64,000 bases of DNA from Triplophysa rosa (GCF_024868665.1 NC_079914.1:5733984-5797983), one strand, 5' to 3'. Positions 45,820-59,400 are shown, numbered from the stretch's first letter. Made by a program: numbers and translations. The notes: generated from the sequence alone by a model not told the origin.

Positions 45820-46947
45820 TGTTGAACCAAACCTTCCCGTGACAACTGTTTTTAAGGGGTGGGTTGCAACACATTGAGCCTGTTTTACTGCGGTGGTGAA
45901 CAGTAAAAAATAAAAATACTAAATGCAAAACTTAAAATAATGCATTGTTTGGATAGAAAATGAATACACTTATCGCAGGGAGGAGTAGGCTAAATGCTTC
46001 CCGTGTCTATTGTTATTGATCAGGTCAAGCTGTGTTAGAAATGTATCTGTCTGTTGTAAGAAGCTATAACTATATTAAAGTCATGGCAACATGGACGGGT
46101 TGTGTGTGGCACGCCTTAATATTTAAATATCTTAAGCAAACTACATGCAAAGTGGGAAGACAACACAACCCTTTGTGTGGTCTGAGAACTGAGTTTGTTC
46201 ACAAAGAAATCATTCTATACAATCAGCAATGCCTAATTTAAAACAACAAGTAGATAAAGAAACACTTGAAGTGTTTCTGGACATTCCAAGACATCTTCAG
46301 CTTTTTTTCAGAAACTCCAATGCACATATTTTTTCCTATGCTTGTCTAAATGACAAACAATGCTTTTTTGAAACTCTAGTCTTGTCTCTTCAGTTTAGGC
46401 TTAAGGATTGCTGTGGGAGTTTTAATAAAGAGTTTAAGAATGTTGCATGCAATCTAAATGGTAGGTTTATCTTGACACAACCCTATCATTCATGAGAAAC
46501 AAACTGTGTGTCTGTCTTTTCTTATGCAAGTGGGTGGTTCTCAGTAAACAGCCCAGTTATCTACTTTATTCAGACAATATAGTCTCAGTCTCAAATGGAA
46601 CACGCATTCTCTTCACTGACCGTCACATGCATATCACATTTAAAACTGGAAAGCACCTTTTATACCAGCTATAATCTGATTAGCTGTCTAAAAACGATCC
46701 CCAAAAGCAAGACCACAGAGGGTTTTCAGTCAATCTTTCTGAATACTGTCCTGTTTTTAAAAAAATATTAGCTTTTTATTGAACTTCTGTGCATTTTATA
46801 TGGTCAAAACAACATAGCAGGAGATAGAAATCACAAGAACAACTTTATTTCAGTGCACACTATTTAGTCAGCAGAGCATTAACACAAAAAAGTGACAGGA
46901 AATATACAAGACTTGTCAAACAGGAGATATATAAATTAACAAATAAA

Positions 46948-46983
<36 letters not shown>

Positions 46984-47126
46984 AAACAAATAAATAATAT
47001 AATAATAAATAAATAAACAATTGTTTTAGTTCAACTAAAGAGAAAAGCTATTGACAACCTGCAAATAGTATGGTGTTTTAAATAAAATAAAATCATTATA
47101 ATTTAAATAAAGTAATAAATAAACAT
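45820..47126. other. No gene seen, downstream of A4
   Basis: Contains a TA microsatellite (46,950-46,980) and several short open frames with no domain or splice support. Confidence 0.5.
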
Positions 47127-47129
47127 TTA

Positions 47130-47369
47130 GGGGCGGTTTCCCAGACAAGGATTATCTTAAACCAGGACTAGGCCTTAGTTAAATTAGGATAATTAAGTTG
47201 TTTTAAAAAACATACTTTACAAAAAAAATATTACTGTGTGCATCTTGAGACAAAACAATCACAGTGATATATTTTAAGATATGTCAGTGCAAGTTGTTTT
47301 CGATCAAGGCATCTCTCACATTTAAATTAGTCTGAGACTAGGCTTAAACCCTGTCTGGGAAACCGCCCC
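47130..47369. mobile_element. Miniature element, GGGGCGGTTTCCCAGAC ends, TTA duplication
   Basis: Inverted ends GGGGCGGTTTCCCAGACA and TGTCTGGGAAACCGCCCC, flanked by TTA on both sides (47,127-47,129 and 47,370-47,372). The 3-bp TWA-type duplication fits PIF/Harbinger-like elements. Three relatives lie in the SENP gene introns (52,686, 53,006 and 62,609). Confidence 0.85.
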
Positions 47370-47899
47370 TTAGTGTGACCAAAGAGCAACTTTACTTGTA
47401 TATAGTGAACATTCAATATTCTATTTTTATATTCCATAGCACTAGAAACAGTTAAAACACAACAACCCCTTAAAACACTTGGTTAAGTAAAACATGCGTA
47501 GTCAGAAAAGAAGCCATATTAAATCAACATTAATGAATACAAAGCCTTGTATTCAAAAGGTTATAATCTCATTGTCACTATTATTAAAGATGTTTTTTTT
47601 TTCAAAGTGCATGTCGGCAAAATACTCAAAACAAAAGTACCTTACACAAACTACTGTAGCCTTATATCACTCAAATCTTTGCTGTCATTTGTCGTAAACA
47701 AATGGTTTAGCTGGTTAGATATGTTAAAGACTATGTGTTACTGCTCTATATCTAAACAATAGAGCTATTATAATAATAATATATGTTACATTAATTCATT
47801 GGTCCATAAAAATGAACTTTAGTCCTGATCAGGAAGTTGGTCAAGAAATGGCTCACTGCAGCTATTATTAAAGCACAAGCTTGTAAACTATTCACAGAA

Positions 47900-50230
47900 T
47901 CAAATGCAGAGAGGAATAATCATAGATAACAAAGAAATTAAAAGTGCTACAATTCTGCTTGGTTTTGTATCAACTCCGTGGTTCATTCTTTCTGCTTTTT
48001 CTTCGTTCTTGGTTTCACGTGGTCTTTCTGAAACACAAAAATATTGATGACTAATAAGGTGCGGTATGGAAAAACATTAGAAAATGCAGTTTTAAAGGTA
48101 CAGAACAGCAATGAGAACATTCTTTTTAACAATATAAATCTTAAAAGCTTACAGCATTTATTTCATCATACCTTTAACACTCAGATCTGTGCATTGCTGG
48201 TAATTAATGTCAATAACGTAGCAGCAGTACGTTCCTGCATCAGTGAGTCGAAGATTTTCAAGCTTGAGGGAGAAGTTGCCTTTTACAAATTCGTGAGAAA
48301 ACGCCTGAGTTCTGCTCGTGTAGTCCTGGTGCTGCTCCTTAGCCGACCCTGTGCCTGCTTGTATGTCATAAACATTCTTGATGTCATTATATCTCCAATG
48401 TGCTGTCAGGTCTTGCAATTGTTTATTGTACCGGCAGGGCAGCACTGCAGAACTTCCAACAAAACCCTCAACTGTTTTCTGTAGAGACACTGAAAAACAG
48501 ACGTGATTTTACTTATCTGGAATTGATTGAATTATAAAAGTATGACATAAATGGAAAGGAGGTTTATATAATAAGTAGGCATGGGCCGAATACCTGTTTC
48601 AAGGTATACCGAGGTTTACAAGAGTTAAGGTTTCAAAACCACTAAAATTTTCTGTTATGCCGTTTCTAAGGTATGAGCTGTGTTTACAGAAAAATTAATA
48701 ATTTAATCATGTAATTCAATGTTTGGTGTTTATGTCTAATATATATGACAAAAATATATATTTCTATGTTCTATATGTTGGTTCCAAATGAAATGTATTG
48801 TGTCCAGTTGAAAAGTTGTTTTTTGTATACGCAGATATTTGGAAATAACACATTTTAGCGTTTTAATAGCAATACCGCATCACCGTGAAACCGTGGTATT
48901 TTTGATTAAGGTTATTATACCATCTCATACCGGCCCATGCCTAATAATAAGAGTTTTTGGTGATGTCAGCTGAAAAGAAAAGGCCATTTCAGAGGTGGGG
49001 AAAGTGCATTTAGGTAAATGAAGTAAATAGAGCCATTTCATGTTGACAAAAAAAATCATAATTTATTTAAAAGATAATTGATGTACAATATAACCGAACA
49101 ACACTGGACTCTATTGACTTCCACTGCACGAACACAAAACCACTGACATTTCACTTTGTGTTCCACAGAAAAGTCATGCATGAAAGCGACTAAATGGTCT
49201 TTATTTCATTTCTGGGTAACTCTCTTTTCAAGTATACACAAGTTTCACTTTCACATATATTGTGTAAGTAATTCAGGTGCTTACCTTCGTCTATAAACAG
49301 CACAATGTAACAAATGCACAGCCAACTGCAAAACAAACACACTAGATTGGCATGCATTAACTATACAACCACTGCACAATATTCCATTATTATATGCATA
49401 CTTTAGCATTCATCGAAGCATAAAGGACTGAGTGAATGTACACGCACAACTCATCCTAGTAATGCTAGTGTATCCAATATCATGTCCAAATGTCTATGAC
49501 ATGGTCTCGCTGCAATGTAAACTATGGGATTTTCCACACAATTTCCACAAACAAGTCCATATAACTTATTAATGAAACAAGATGATGCAGGTGATAGCTG
49601 ACACAGGGCCCGCCGCAGCTAACTCAAGTTACGTCACTGAACACCTGCGCAGCTTCATGGGAAATAAAGACTATTGCTCGACAATATTGCCTTGAAATGT
49701 ATCCTCGCATCAGTTTAAAGGGTTTTAAAACACAGATCACATAAATACGTTAGCCTAACATACGAAACAGAGACTTGATGTGAAAGTATATGCTGTAAGT
49801 TAGTTTGTTTGAGTCATAACAAGATCAGATTGTATTCGAGGGCAAAATGTGAGGGAAATATATATACAGTGATGAATGATGTACAAGGCAAACGTAATTT
49901 ATAATTTTTAAATCAAGTTTTACTATGTTCCTCTGGTCTGAAAACATTGGTTAACGTAACTGAAAATGAACAACCTAACAATTTCAAACAATAAAAAAAA
50001 GAGCGAGATTTACACGATATATTTAGTATATTTCTAGCATGGTAAAATCTTCTATATTTTACAGGTAAACAAGTGCAGCTAACGTTAGCTATCAAAACGA
50101 ACTAACGTCGGAGCTAGCTAGAAAGAGCTTATCTAAAGCCAACTAGAATAAAAGTGCCTACTGTTATTTCGCAAACGTTTCATGAATTTACAACATACCT
50201 TTTCATCACGATGTTCTTATTCATAATCAT
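47900..50230 (-). CDS. A4: B7-like V-type Ig protein with canonical cysteines
   Basis: Four exons on the - strand: 50,199-50,230, 49,285-49,325, 48,172-48,489 and 47,900-48,027, in phases 2, 1 and 1. This gives 172 residues. Exons 1-2 encode the signal peptide (core MKSWLCICYIVLFIDE); a later in-frame ATG also exists in exon 1. The V domain carries GFVG, VLPC (Cys43), HWRY and DAGTYCC (Cys114, with Cys113 as an extra), plus another cysteine at 124. It aligns along its length with A1-A3 but keeps the disulfide. The last exon gives a charged stalk and a hydrophobic end, SRIVALLISLLSMIIPLCI, then stop, with no cytoplasmic residues. That is compatible with GPI attachment. Intron 2 holds a small hAT element. 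B7/butyrophilin-type membership is by pattern only. Confidence 0.8.
48576..48943. mobile_element. Non-autonomous hAT element in A4 intron
   Basis: Ends TAGGCATGGGCCG and CGGCCCATGCCTA are perfect inverses. They are flanked by a perfect 8-bp duplication, ATAATAAG (48,568-48,575 and 48,944-48,951). 368 bp, non-coding. Confidence 0.92.
48990..49200. repeat. Degenerate relative of the TTAA-type miniature element
   Basis: Contains TATTGACTTCCACTGCACGA, ACACAAAACCACTGACATTT and TTGTGTTCCACAGAAAAGTC, phrases shared with other members of that family. Ends are not preserved. Confidence 0.5.
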
Positions 50231-50311
50231 GTAAACAGTTGTCTATATTACAGAAAATTAAGCTTATTCGCTGTTACCGAATTTGGAGCTGCCTGCCTCG
50301 ATGGGATTAGT

Positions 50312-50325
50312 CGGCGCATGCGCCG
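50312..50325. promoter_or_regulatory. Palindromic NRF1-like site upstream of A4
   Basis: CGGCGCATGCGCCG is a perfect palindrome containing the NRF1 core, about 80 bp before the A4 start. It is followed by CCCCATGGTTACC, which weakly resembles an RFX X-box half. It is the same kind of site as upstream of A1-A3. Confidence 0.6.
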
Positions 50326-50339
50326 TCCCCATGGTTACC

Positions 50340-51830
50340 AGCATCTTTGTGTAAAAACTATTGTATTGCTGCTTTTAGAATCACAATTTTACTGTAACAG
50401 CGCAGCCACTAAAACTGGAACAAACAATTTCGACTGGACGGTCAGGACAGAGTAACGTTATTCAAACTGAAATAATTATCATACCAACATAGGGTTTTTC
50501 CTGGCACAAAATGAGGCGGAGGTGGTGCCATCCTGATCTATTACACACATGCGTAGGCCTACCGTACCGTTAAGTTGATTAACCAAAGTGACTTTGACAT
50601 TAAAAGTTTTAATAAAATTAGATGAAAATTAGATACAATTATTAAGTTATATAAACCATTACTTTTATTCAACCAAACAGAATTTTTCAAAAATCAAATA
50701 AAGTTTTTATATAATTTTCAACTAACGTTTTCAGCCCATAATAGCCGACTGAATTAACCAGTCTTACTAATTCACATCTTGCATTCTCTGTGGTTCACTT
50801 TAAATGATTCGGTGAGCTCTTGGCTAGTAGTGACTGAAAAGTTCAATAGTTTAAATGAATCGATTCAAACGAGTCATTCGTGTGCGAGTCGTTCTGAACG
50901 CAATGTGCGTTCATACTGGCGAACCCGCTGTGTACAGTATACGCTGATTCAACGATCCAACTGCACAGCTAAAGACATTACAATGATGTACGTCATGTTC
51001 ATTTAAGAAATTAAACGTACTTTGATGCAAAACGAACAGCCGTGAAACACAGCTAGCTCTTGTTCTGCATCTCTTTTTAGCGCCTCAGTGTGCTGATAAC
51101 GAAACAGCGCCTCTACTGTGGCGTAATGTCGCAACTGCAGTTACAAATGACAGTCTGTTAAATGCACGCAGTGAAGACACCCAACATAATTTTGGCGAGA
51201 GTCTGAGGCGACATTTAACGGAGGCTGCCGCCTCCAATTTCTCTATGCAGGAAAAACCCTGCAACAGCATAGATAAGAACATGCAAGGCTGACATCTGCA
51301 AACCAATGATAGTAGATTGTAGATAGACCTTTCCTCACAACTAATTAAACGTATCTGAGACATTTTGCGATTTTAAACATCTGGATTCAAGGTGATTTTA
51401 TAGTAATAATAAGCAAATTCCCTAAAAGGTTAGGCCTATATATTTTCTATAACCAGGTGTGTCATTTATTACATTGTAACTACATATTCCACTAGTCACT
51501 ATAGTGCCTCACGTCTACTATATGTTTTTATAAAGTATCTTGCTTTTATATTTTTTCTGTGCTCCTGAGTTTATTTTATCTTTATTTTGTCATAATGTAA
51601 AAAAATTCTATCATTTTAACCATTAAACGAATAATTTTCACACAATAAATCGAAAATATCTTATGGTAATTTCGCTCTTTGTTTAGAATAAAATGCAATT
51701 GCTCATATTTTTATGATGGTTTTTATATTGTTCGAAAGTTATGGTAGTTAAGTTATGTTTTTTATTTTTTAACATGACGTTTTCATAACAAAACGAAAGA
51801 TTTTAAATAAACTGCAAACTATGAAACTGG
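50340..51830. other. Intergenic between A4 and the SENP gene, no gene seen
   Basis: A4 and the SENP gene are divergently transcribed, about 1.6 kb apart. No exon was supported here. Confidence 0.5.
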
Positions 51831-52048
51831 TACGCAAGATGGCGATATACGGAATCGGCTGCAGCGGCAAAGAAGAAGACGATAAAGACGGAAGTAAAAA
51901 GCGGCATATAAACAAAGATGCTCACGTCTTACTTCACTTACTGACAGTCTGCTGAACACAATGATTTATTTGCGCCTTTATCAGCCCAATGATTGATATT
52001 TATAATCACAGATAGACGTGTGTGTCGCAGTCAGTTGTGTGCTGTACT
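51831..52048 (+). promoter_or_regulatory. SENP gene first, non-coding exon with YY1-type site
   Basis: CAAGATGGCG at 51,835-51,844 matches the YY1 initiator-type element common at housekeeping promoters. A splice donor follows at 52,049 (ACT/GTAAGT). The ATG inside the YY1 site would open a 38-codon upstream frame (51,839-51,955) if transcription starts before it. The exact start of transcription is not visible. Confidence 0.5.
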
Positions 52049-52685
52049 GTAAGTATACAATCTGTGAATGTTTATATTAATATAAATAGGCTAGAATAAG
52101 AGGTGTCGTAGCAGTGCAACACCCAGTGCTATGAGATTAAACAGCCTGACATTGAAAGATCTCATCGATGGCTTTGCAACTGAAATTGTGATCTGATCTC
52201 GGCAGTATCTGGGCATATTGGGATTGTCTTTGTATTTTAGGTTAGATGCATGCACAATCTGTTTTTTGATATTTGGAGGTTTCCCATACTGTAGCAGTAG
52301 CGACTGTCATATTGAGATATAAACGATTGAACAACATTTTAAAAATCAAAATTTAATACGACGAGAGTAGTTGATCATGTTAACCGTACTAAATTATTTT
52401 TATATATTTCAAAGTTGTATTCTTACAACTTTGAATACAAATTATTTGAATTATTTTTTTGAGGAGCTGAAACTCTTGCTTTTTTCTGTATTTGGTTTGC
52501 ATCTTTTCTGTGTGTCCAAAATCTACTGCGTGTAAATGTTTATAAAGTCTGCATATGTGTATTAGCTTGAATTTTCAAAATAAATTTAAAAATACACAAT
52601 TCATGGTACAACTGTTTTGCTTCAGGACATTAATAATAATACACAATATCAAAAGTTAAACAAAACCTTTGGATGCAAAAATTAT

Positions 52686-52910
52686 GCCCCGTTTTCATAG
52701 ACAAGGCTTATCCTAAACCAGGACTATGCCTTAGTTAATTTAGGCTATTTAAATCACTTTTATTAAAATGCCTTATAAGAAACCATTACTGATGTGCATC
52801 TTGAGACAAAACAATGGCACTGACATATTTTAAGATATTTTCAAGTTAAGACAGCTCAAAATTAATTTTAGTCTGGGACTAGTCTTAAGCCTTGTCTGTG
52901 AAACCGGGGC
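52686..52910. mobile_element. Miniature element in SENP intron 1 (copy 1)
   Basis: Ends GCCCCGTTTTCATAGACAAG and the inverse of a GCCCCGGTTTCACAGACAAG form, flanked by TAT on both sides. Related to the element at 47,130. Confidence 0.8.
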
Positions 52911-53005
52911 TATATGTATTAATATGACCATGTGCCGAATAAGCACAACAACACGCATATGGATATAAAAAGATAACCATGCAACAATGCAAAATAAAAG
53001 AATAT

Positions 53006-53241
53006 GGGGCAGTTTCCCGGACTGGGATTATTTTAAACCAGGACTAAACCTTAGTTAAATTAGGATATTTAAGTCATTTTTAAAAACATAATTTACAAAA
53101 AAAAACATTACTGGTGTACATCTTGAGACAAAACAATCACACTGATATATTTTAAGATATGTCATTTCAAGTTGTTTTCGAAACTTCTAACATTTAAGTT
53201 AGTCTGGGACTAGTCTTAAACCCTGTCTGGGAAACTGCCCC
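53006..53241. mobile_element. Miniature element in SENP intron 1 (copy 2)
   Basis: Ends GGGGCAGTTTCCCGGACTGG and CTGTCTGGGAAACTGCCCC. It shares the AAACCAGGACTA and CATCTTGAGACAAAACAATC blocks with the copy 95 bp upstream and with 47,130. It ends about 190 bp before the start codon exon. Confidence 0.8.
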
Positions 53242-53434
53242 ATGTGTTCTTCTTAATTTTAAAAGTTATAATGTCTTATACAGATATTATCCTAACTATG
53301 CATGATGATAATATTTTTTGCACTACCCTTGTTTCAAACCTGCATGTTGTGCATGCATCTTCTGCAGAAAAGAAAAGGAATATTTTGTAATGCTTTTGTG
53401 TTTATCATTGATCAATAAATGTTCTTTTTATCAG

Positions 53435-56400
53435 ATGGCATTCCCATTCAGAATCCCAAAGAAGAAGCAGCCATCAGATGCGTGCAGTCTTGATATGCAG
53501 TCACCACTGTCTCGACTGCAGGACAGCAGCTCACCCAAGGTAAAAATGCCACACTGCGTTTTGCTGATGTCATCGTGCAATAGCAGGCAAACACTTAGGT
53601 GTTCATTCCGTCATGTCTGGAGAATTGGATGAACTGTTAAAAGTCTAGTTTTATCTAAGCAATTTCTACTTTGTACTTGTTGAAATGTCTCATTAATTTC
53701 TCATGTGTTTCTCAAAACAGATGCAGTGGGGTTCTGGCACTCATAATGGAAGAGCAAGTCATAAATTCATTTTTACCAATGGAAATACATTTTCAAAACA
53801 TAACCAGAGGGGTGAAACTATAAGGTAAGTTTATTTTTCAGGGTCTTTGTTTTTTCTAAGCTCTGGTGGTTTGAAAGGCTAGTTTTGGAATCACCACTAG
53901 ATGGAGTTGTTTGTTCAGTTTATATCTTGTTCTAAGGCAAGCATCACTGTTACTTTACTTTTGCTCGTTCGTAAACTTAGGTATTGAATGAATCCCAGAT
54001 AGATTTTACCAGTGTGACAAATCACGTTGATCTAAACTGAAGAACCCACACCATATTTGGGTAACATCATTTTATAGAGACCTGAAAGGCTCTTTTTAAA
54101 TTAGATCTAAGAATACCTGCTTAAATATTGCACCCAACATTGCTAAAACGTGAAATTTACTTTAAAAATGTCAAAATTTCAGTCTGTAAGAAAGGTATTT
54201 TTAGTTGTGTACGTTTGGATCCCATTTGATGTGAATTCTGGGTAGTGTACTGCATAGTGAATACATTGGGTTTACATTATAAATTGAACACCCCCCATAT
54301 TTTGTGACTCATGTCAGAGCCCACTGTCTTTAAAAAACATTTTATTGGACTGTGTTTTCTGATGCCTTAAATGTTTTTTTGTTGATCTGACACTTTTCAG
54401 TAAATTTACATTCAACTATTCATTTTTATCAGATTAAAAAACTTGAATAGGTTTTTGACCATTTGATCAAATTATTTGAATCTACATTATCTTTTTTCTC
54501 AGGTCACCTGAAGCGCACGCTCTCAAAGGAACTGTACGTGGAAAAATCAGTTTTACACTAAACAAACAGCCGATTAAAATCAGCCCCGCTAGAGTCAACG
54601 GGACGCCCCACAAAGTGTCTGAAACTGGTAGTTCAAGGGCCAAATGTCAGACCCCCACCACAGGCAGAGATTTCACTGGAAATAACAGGTGAGATGTATA
54701 TGTCCACACACGCTGTAACATTTTTATTTTCCTAATATATTTTTTATTAATTTTATTGTTTGTATAAATATAAAAATTATGTCATGTGTGTAATTTATTA
54801 ACTCTCATGTCATTGAAAACCTGTATATGACTCTTTTTTTTCAGTGGAACACAAAAGAAGATATTTTGAGAAATATCTCTATGGTTTTAGAATAGAAGTC
54901 AATGGTGGTCAGTGTTGTTTGGTTTCCAACACTCTTCAAAATATCTTCTTTTGAGTTCCGCAGAAGAAAGAAAGTCATACAGGTTTTCAATGACATGAGG
55001 ATCTTAAATGATGTAAGAATTTTCATTTCTGGGTGCACTGTCCCTTTAAGTAGCAAAGGAGCTTCAGTAGAAGAGGTAGTAACCTCAGTTTCTATTAACT
55101 TTTACTGAATGGAAAAGAAAACTGAAACGACATTTGTTAAAGAAAGAACATTATACAGGTTTAAAACTACATGAAGTTGACAAAATTAAACAGGAGTGTT
55201 GTTTTTGGATGAAAGAATCATATTAAAATGTTTTTTTCAACCCCAGCTTTTCATTGTGGTCTCAGACTTTTGAATGTGCTAAATTTAAGCATCTAGCGGA
55301 TTTTATAACATGTACTGTACTGTATGTGTGTCAGATGGAGACCCAAGAGAGCGTCAGACACTTTGTGCCGTGATGAGAACCATATGGGCGACTTTGAAAG
55401 CCCCTCGTTCAAGATTCGTAGAGGTATGTCCATGCCAGATCTCAGCTCTGTGTCTGACACGTTATATAAGCAAAGCTAACTCGCTTTATTTACCAACAAC
55501 TCGGAAATGAGATTAGAGGCACTTTGTGAGACCCTACCCATCCAAAACACCAATTAACATGCTAGCAAGCACTCAAAACACCTTAGCAACCACACAGTGA
55601 TTCCCTAACCACCCAGAATACCCTAGAAACCTCGTAGCAACATGTTAAAAAGCCCTAAAATATTCGAGCAACTGCATAGCAACATCCTAACCACCCAGAA
55701 CAGCCTAAAAACCACATAGCGACATGTTAAGAAGCCCTTAAAAACACATTTGCAACCACATAGAAAAACCTTAACTACCCTAAACACCCTGTAAATCCTA
55801 TATCAACATGCTAACAAGCTCTCTACCCATCCAAAACACCCTAGCAACTGTATATGAACATGCTAGAAAGCCCTCAAAACACCCTAGCAACGACATAGTG
55901 ATGCTCTAGCCACCCAGAATACCCTAGAAACCACATCGGAACGTGCTAAAAAGCTATCAAAACATATGTGCAACCACATAGAAACACTCTAACTACCAGG
56001 AATACCATAGAAACCACATAGCAACAAGCTAGCAAGCACCCTAGCAACTGCACAGCAACATTCTAACCACCCAGAGGACCCTAAAAACACACAAGCTCTC
56101 AAATCACCTTTACAACTGCATATAGCCACACCCATCCAGAACACCCTAGCAACTGAATATCAGTATTCCAACAAGCACTCAAAACAACTTAGCAACCACA
56201 CACGCTGTATCCTAAACCGTATACTGTGACAGTATGTACTGAATTTGAATAAGTACCTACCTATTGACCGTTAAAACAGTATGTTCTATATATTATGAGT
56301 GAGAGTAGTATGAATACATTTCGGACACACTGCATCCGCCATGTTTTATTTTCATGTGACTCATATGCTCTTTGACCTATGATGTATACTGAGGTTTCGG

Positions 56401-59400
56401 ACCTACTATTCGTGACACTTATTCTCATACTTGTATACATACTAAATAGTATAGAAATAGGCGATTTTGGACGCAGGGATAGTGATGTCCTAACCACCCA
56501 GAACACCCTAGAAACCACATAGCAACATACCAGCAAGCCCTCAAAACACCTTAGCAACTGCACAGCAACATTCCAACCACCCAGAACACCTTAAAAATCA
56601 CAAAGCAACAAGCTAACAAACCCCCAAAACAATTTTGCACTTTAGCTTGCTAAGACAGTTGTGTGTATTGTGTACAGTTCTAGTACTGTGGTGGCACCCT
56701 TTGTACAGGGAAACACCACTCACAGTTTCTTTAGAATATATTAAAATGTTCATTTGATGGAATTTACAGTTTTGGCGACACCACAAACACAATAAGGCAC
56801 AAATGTTCCTGCATAATCCAGAAAGAGTCTTGGGTTTCTTCCTAATAAGTTGGATCATTAAACTAAACAAGCAGTTAAAGTAAACTGTAAACTTTGGCTG
56901 GGGTATCTGATGCAGATTATCTAGAAGCTAATGAGGGAAAATGCCTTATTTTAGGCCACGTCGTCTCTAACTAAGCACCTTAATGGTCAGCGCGTCTATT
57001 CCTTTTGTCTTTCTGTCCACAACCCTTCAGGCGGTACTTTTTAACGTCTCACAGCTGTCTCCCGTGACCCGCCTTCACTCCCTGCTCTACATAATATTGG
57101 ACGGCATCGGAGTTTTCCTGGCGTAGGACCGCTGATAAATAAACAAATGCTTAACTTTATGGATCTGTTAAAACGGTCCTCATGCTCTTATTCTCGAAAG
57201 CCCTCTTGCACTGTGTCCACTTCTGTCTCCAGGGAATAAAACTACTAACCCCGTTTCATGGCTAGTGTGACCTCCATCAAGGTGGAGAAATGATACTCGG
57301 TCAGCGAGGGCGTTTTATATGTACCGGGGACTGAATAAAGAGGAAAAACAGTTGATAGAAGGTTATGTGCTGCTTGTAAAAATGGTACTTTTCTGTTTTT
57401 TTAAACAAAGTTCTACGTCATTCCGTTCTGTCAGATTCAGGGGAAACGGAGACGAGTGAGTTTTTCCGTGAGGAAGAGGACATTGAAGGAACACAAGGGC
57501 CTTCTCGAGTGACGGAGACGCAACGGCCATCCAATGTGAAAGAGGTGCACATTTCAAAGACTGAGGTTTCTCCAGTCGAGGTGAGGAGATGTTCAAGTTC
57601 AACACTAAAAGGTCTTCAAATAAATGTGTTTTTAAAACAGATGCCAACTAGGTCCAACAAAAATACTTACTTCTGTATGAAGAATACAAATGTTCTCCTA
57701 TACGATATAATAAAAAAATAAACAGAGACTCAAAAAAGAGAGACTAAAAAAGAAAAATTCTCTGGGAGATTTCTGTAAGGTTTCATGGTCAACTTTTTGA
57801 ACAAAAAGCAGATCATTTATTATGTTTTAGTCCAAATTGAATGAATAATGATGATCAAAACATATATATATATATATATGTAGTGCTTATTGTTTATGGA
57901 TCTGAAGATGCTTTACTTTTATAGCATATGCATAACAGCGCCCCCTACTGTATAACCTTGAATACATAGAAAGCTGGAAAAAATAATCCAAATGAGGGGA
58001 AGCATTGTGTCATAAATTAAAAAAAATTAAATGTCTGGTAAAGAATTAATACTAAAGAAACCATGCAATATATTTCAAAAGATGTCATCTTTCAAACATT
58101 TCGTTATTGTTTCCTCTTGTCATCGTATTTCAGAGCACACCAAAGCAAGGGAAGAACCGAAGTGTGTCGAATGAAGAGTCCACGTTCAAACCGTCCAATC
58201 ACAAGTCTCGCTCAGAACGTCACGTTCAGGAAGATCAACCATGTCTGAGGAATTCTGGAGAGAAAGCTAATCTTCCAAGGCCTGTCAGAAAAGACCCACT
58301 GGTTTCACCTTCAAGCTCCAAGAGTGAAGACCCCTTTAAGTTATTTTATAAGAACAGATTGAGCGGGAGACCCCGGCTTTTCTACAAGACCTACAAGAGA
58401 GCTAAACCCAGCTCCACAGAGCCGAGTATGTGTGACTTGTTCTGTTTCTCTCTTGTTTTTATTCCCACTTTCATACCTTTGTTGTTCTTCCACCACTTCT
58501 CCTATACGTTTTTAGCAAAGCTTTGCTCATTTTTAAGCGTTTAACAGTCCTTTTTACATGTGGTTCAAAGTATGAGCAATAGTATTAGTAAGACAAAGCT
58601 AAAAACATGCTGCGTCACACTTCCACCAAAAATCTAGTTTAAAAAATCCAGATTAAGTGTGAATGTTAAGGAAGAGCGAAATTGAATCATCCCAGCAGGT
58701 GAGACAGGAGACTGCGCATCGGTCACATTGTTCAGAGAGGCGGGGTCTATTCTGAGCTGTTGTTAGTGAAGGGTGACCTCATAAAGATTAATGTCTTTAA
58801 GTGTGAAGCCTGCAGAATAACGCCGTTCACCCTCATCTAGATTACTGGAATCCTGACCTCAAGCGCTGGGTAAAGCCCCTTAAACCCGTGTCTGCTGAAG
58901 AGAGAAAGATACACCTTCTATCTCCTCATCACACACCTGAGACATGTACAGGAGAGCGGTTTTACTGTCCTATAACATCTGAACCCTTTAGTTGACTGCA
59001 CGGGATGGGCTTTCATAAAGAAATTCAATGGTATGGTTTGGAAAGATAGGAAATGTAGCAAAATCGGAACGTAGATCTGTCCAATTTGAACCATTTACTG
59101 TTTCAAAAAGAGAGCAGATGGTATTGAATGTGTTATTGACGGTTTTATGGGTTGGAAAGGAAAAGAATAGAAGGAAGTGGATGGATGGATGGATGGATGG
59201 AAAACAAGAGTAGTAAATAAAGACAGGATTACACATGTCCCTGTGTCCCATTCAAAGTCCATTATGGTACCCAACCAAGATGTTTAGTACAGAGGCAGAG
59301 TCCAAAATGAATGTTCTCCAAGTACCAAATGTCAGTAAAAATGTCTCAGAGTAAATGCGTTACGTCACAGGCAATTGAATTCAAAGGCACTTATAGTTAC

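Noticed and set aside
48044..48484. 146-residue frame on the + strand
   Set aside because: Antisense to the A4 V-domain exon.
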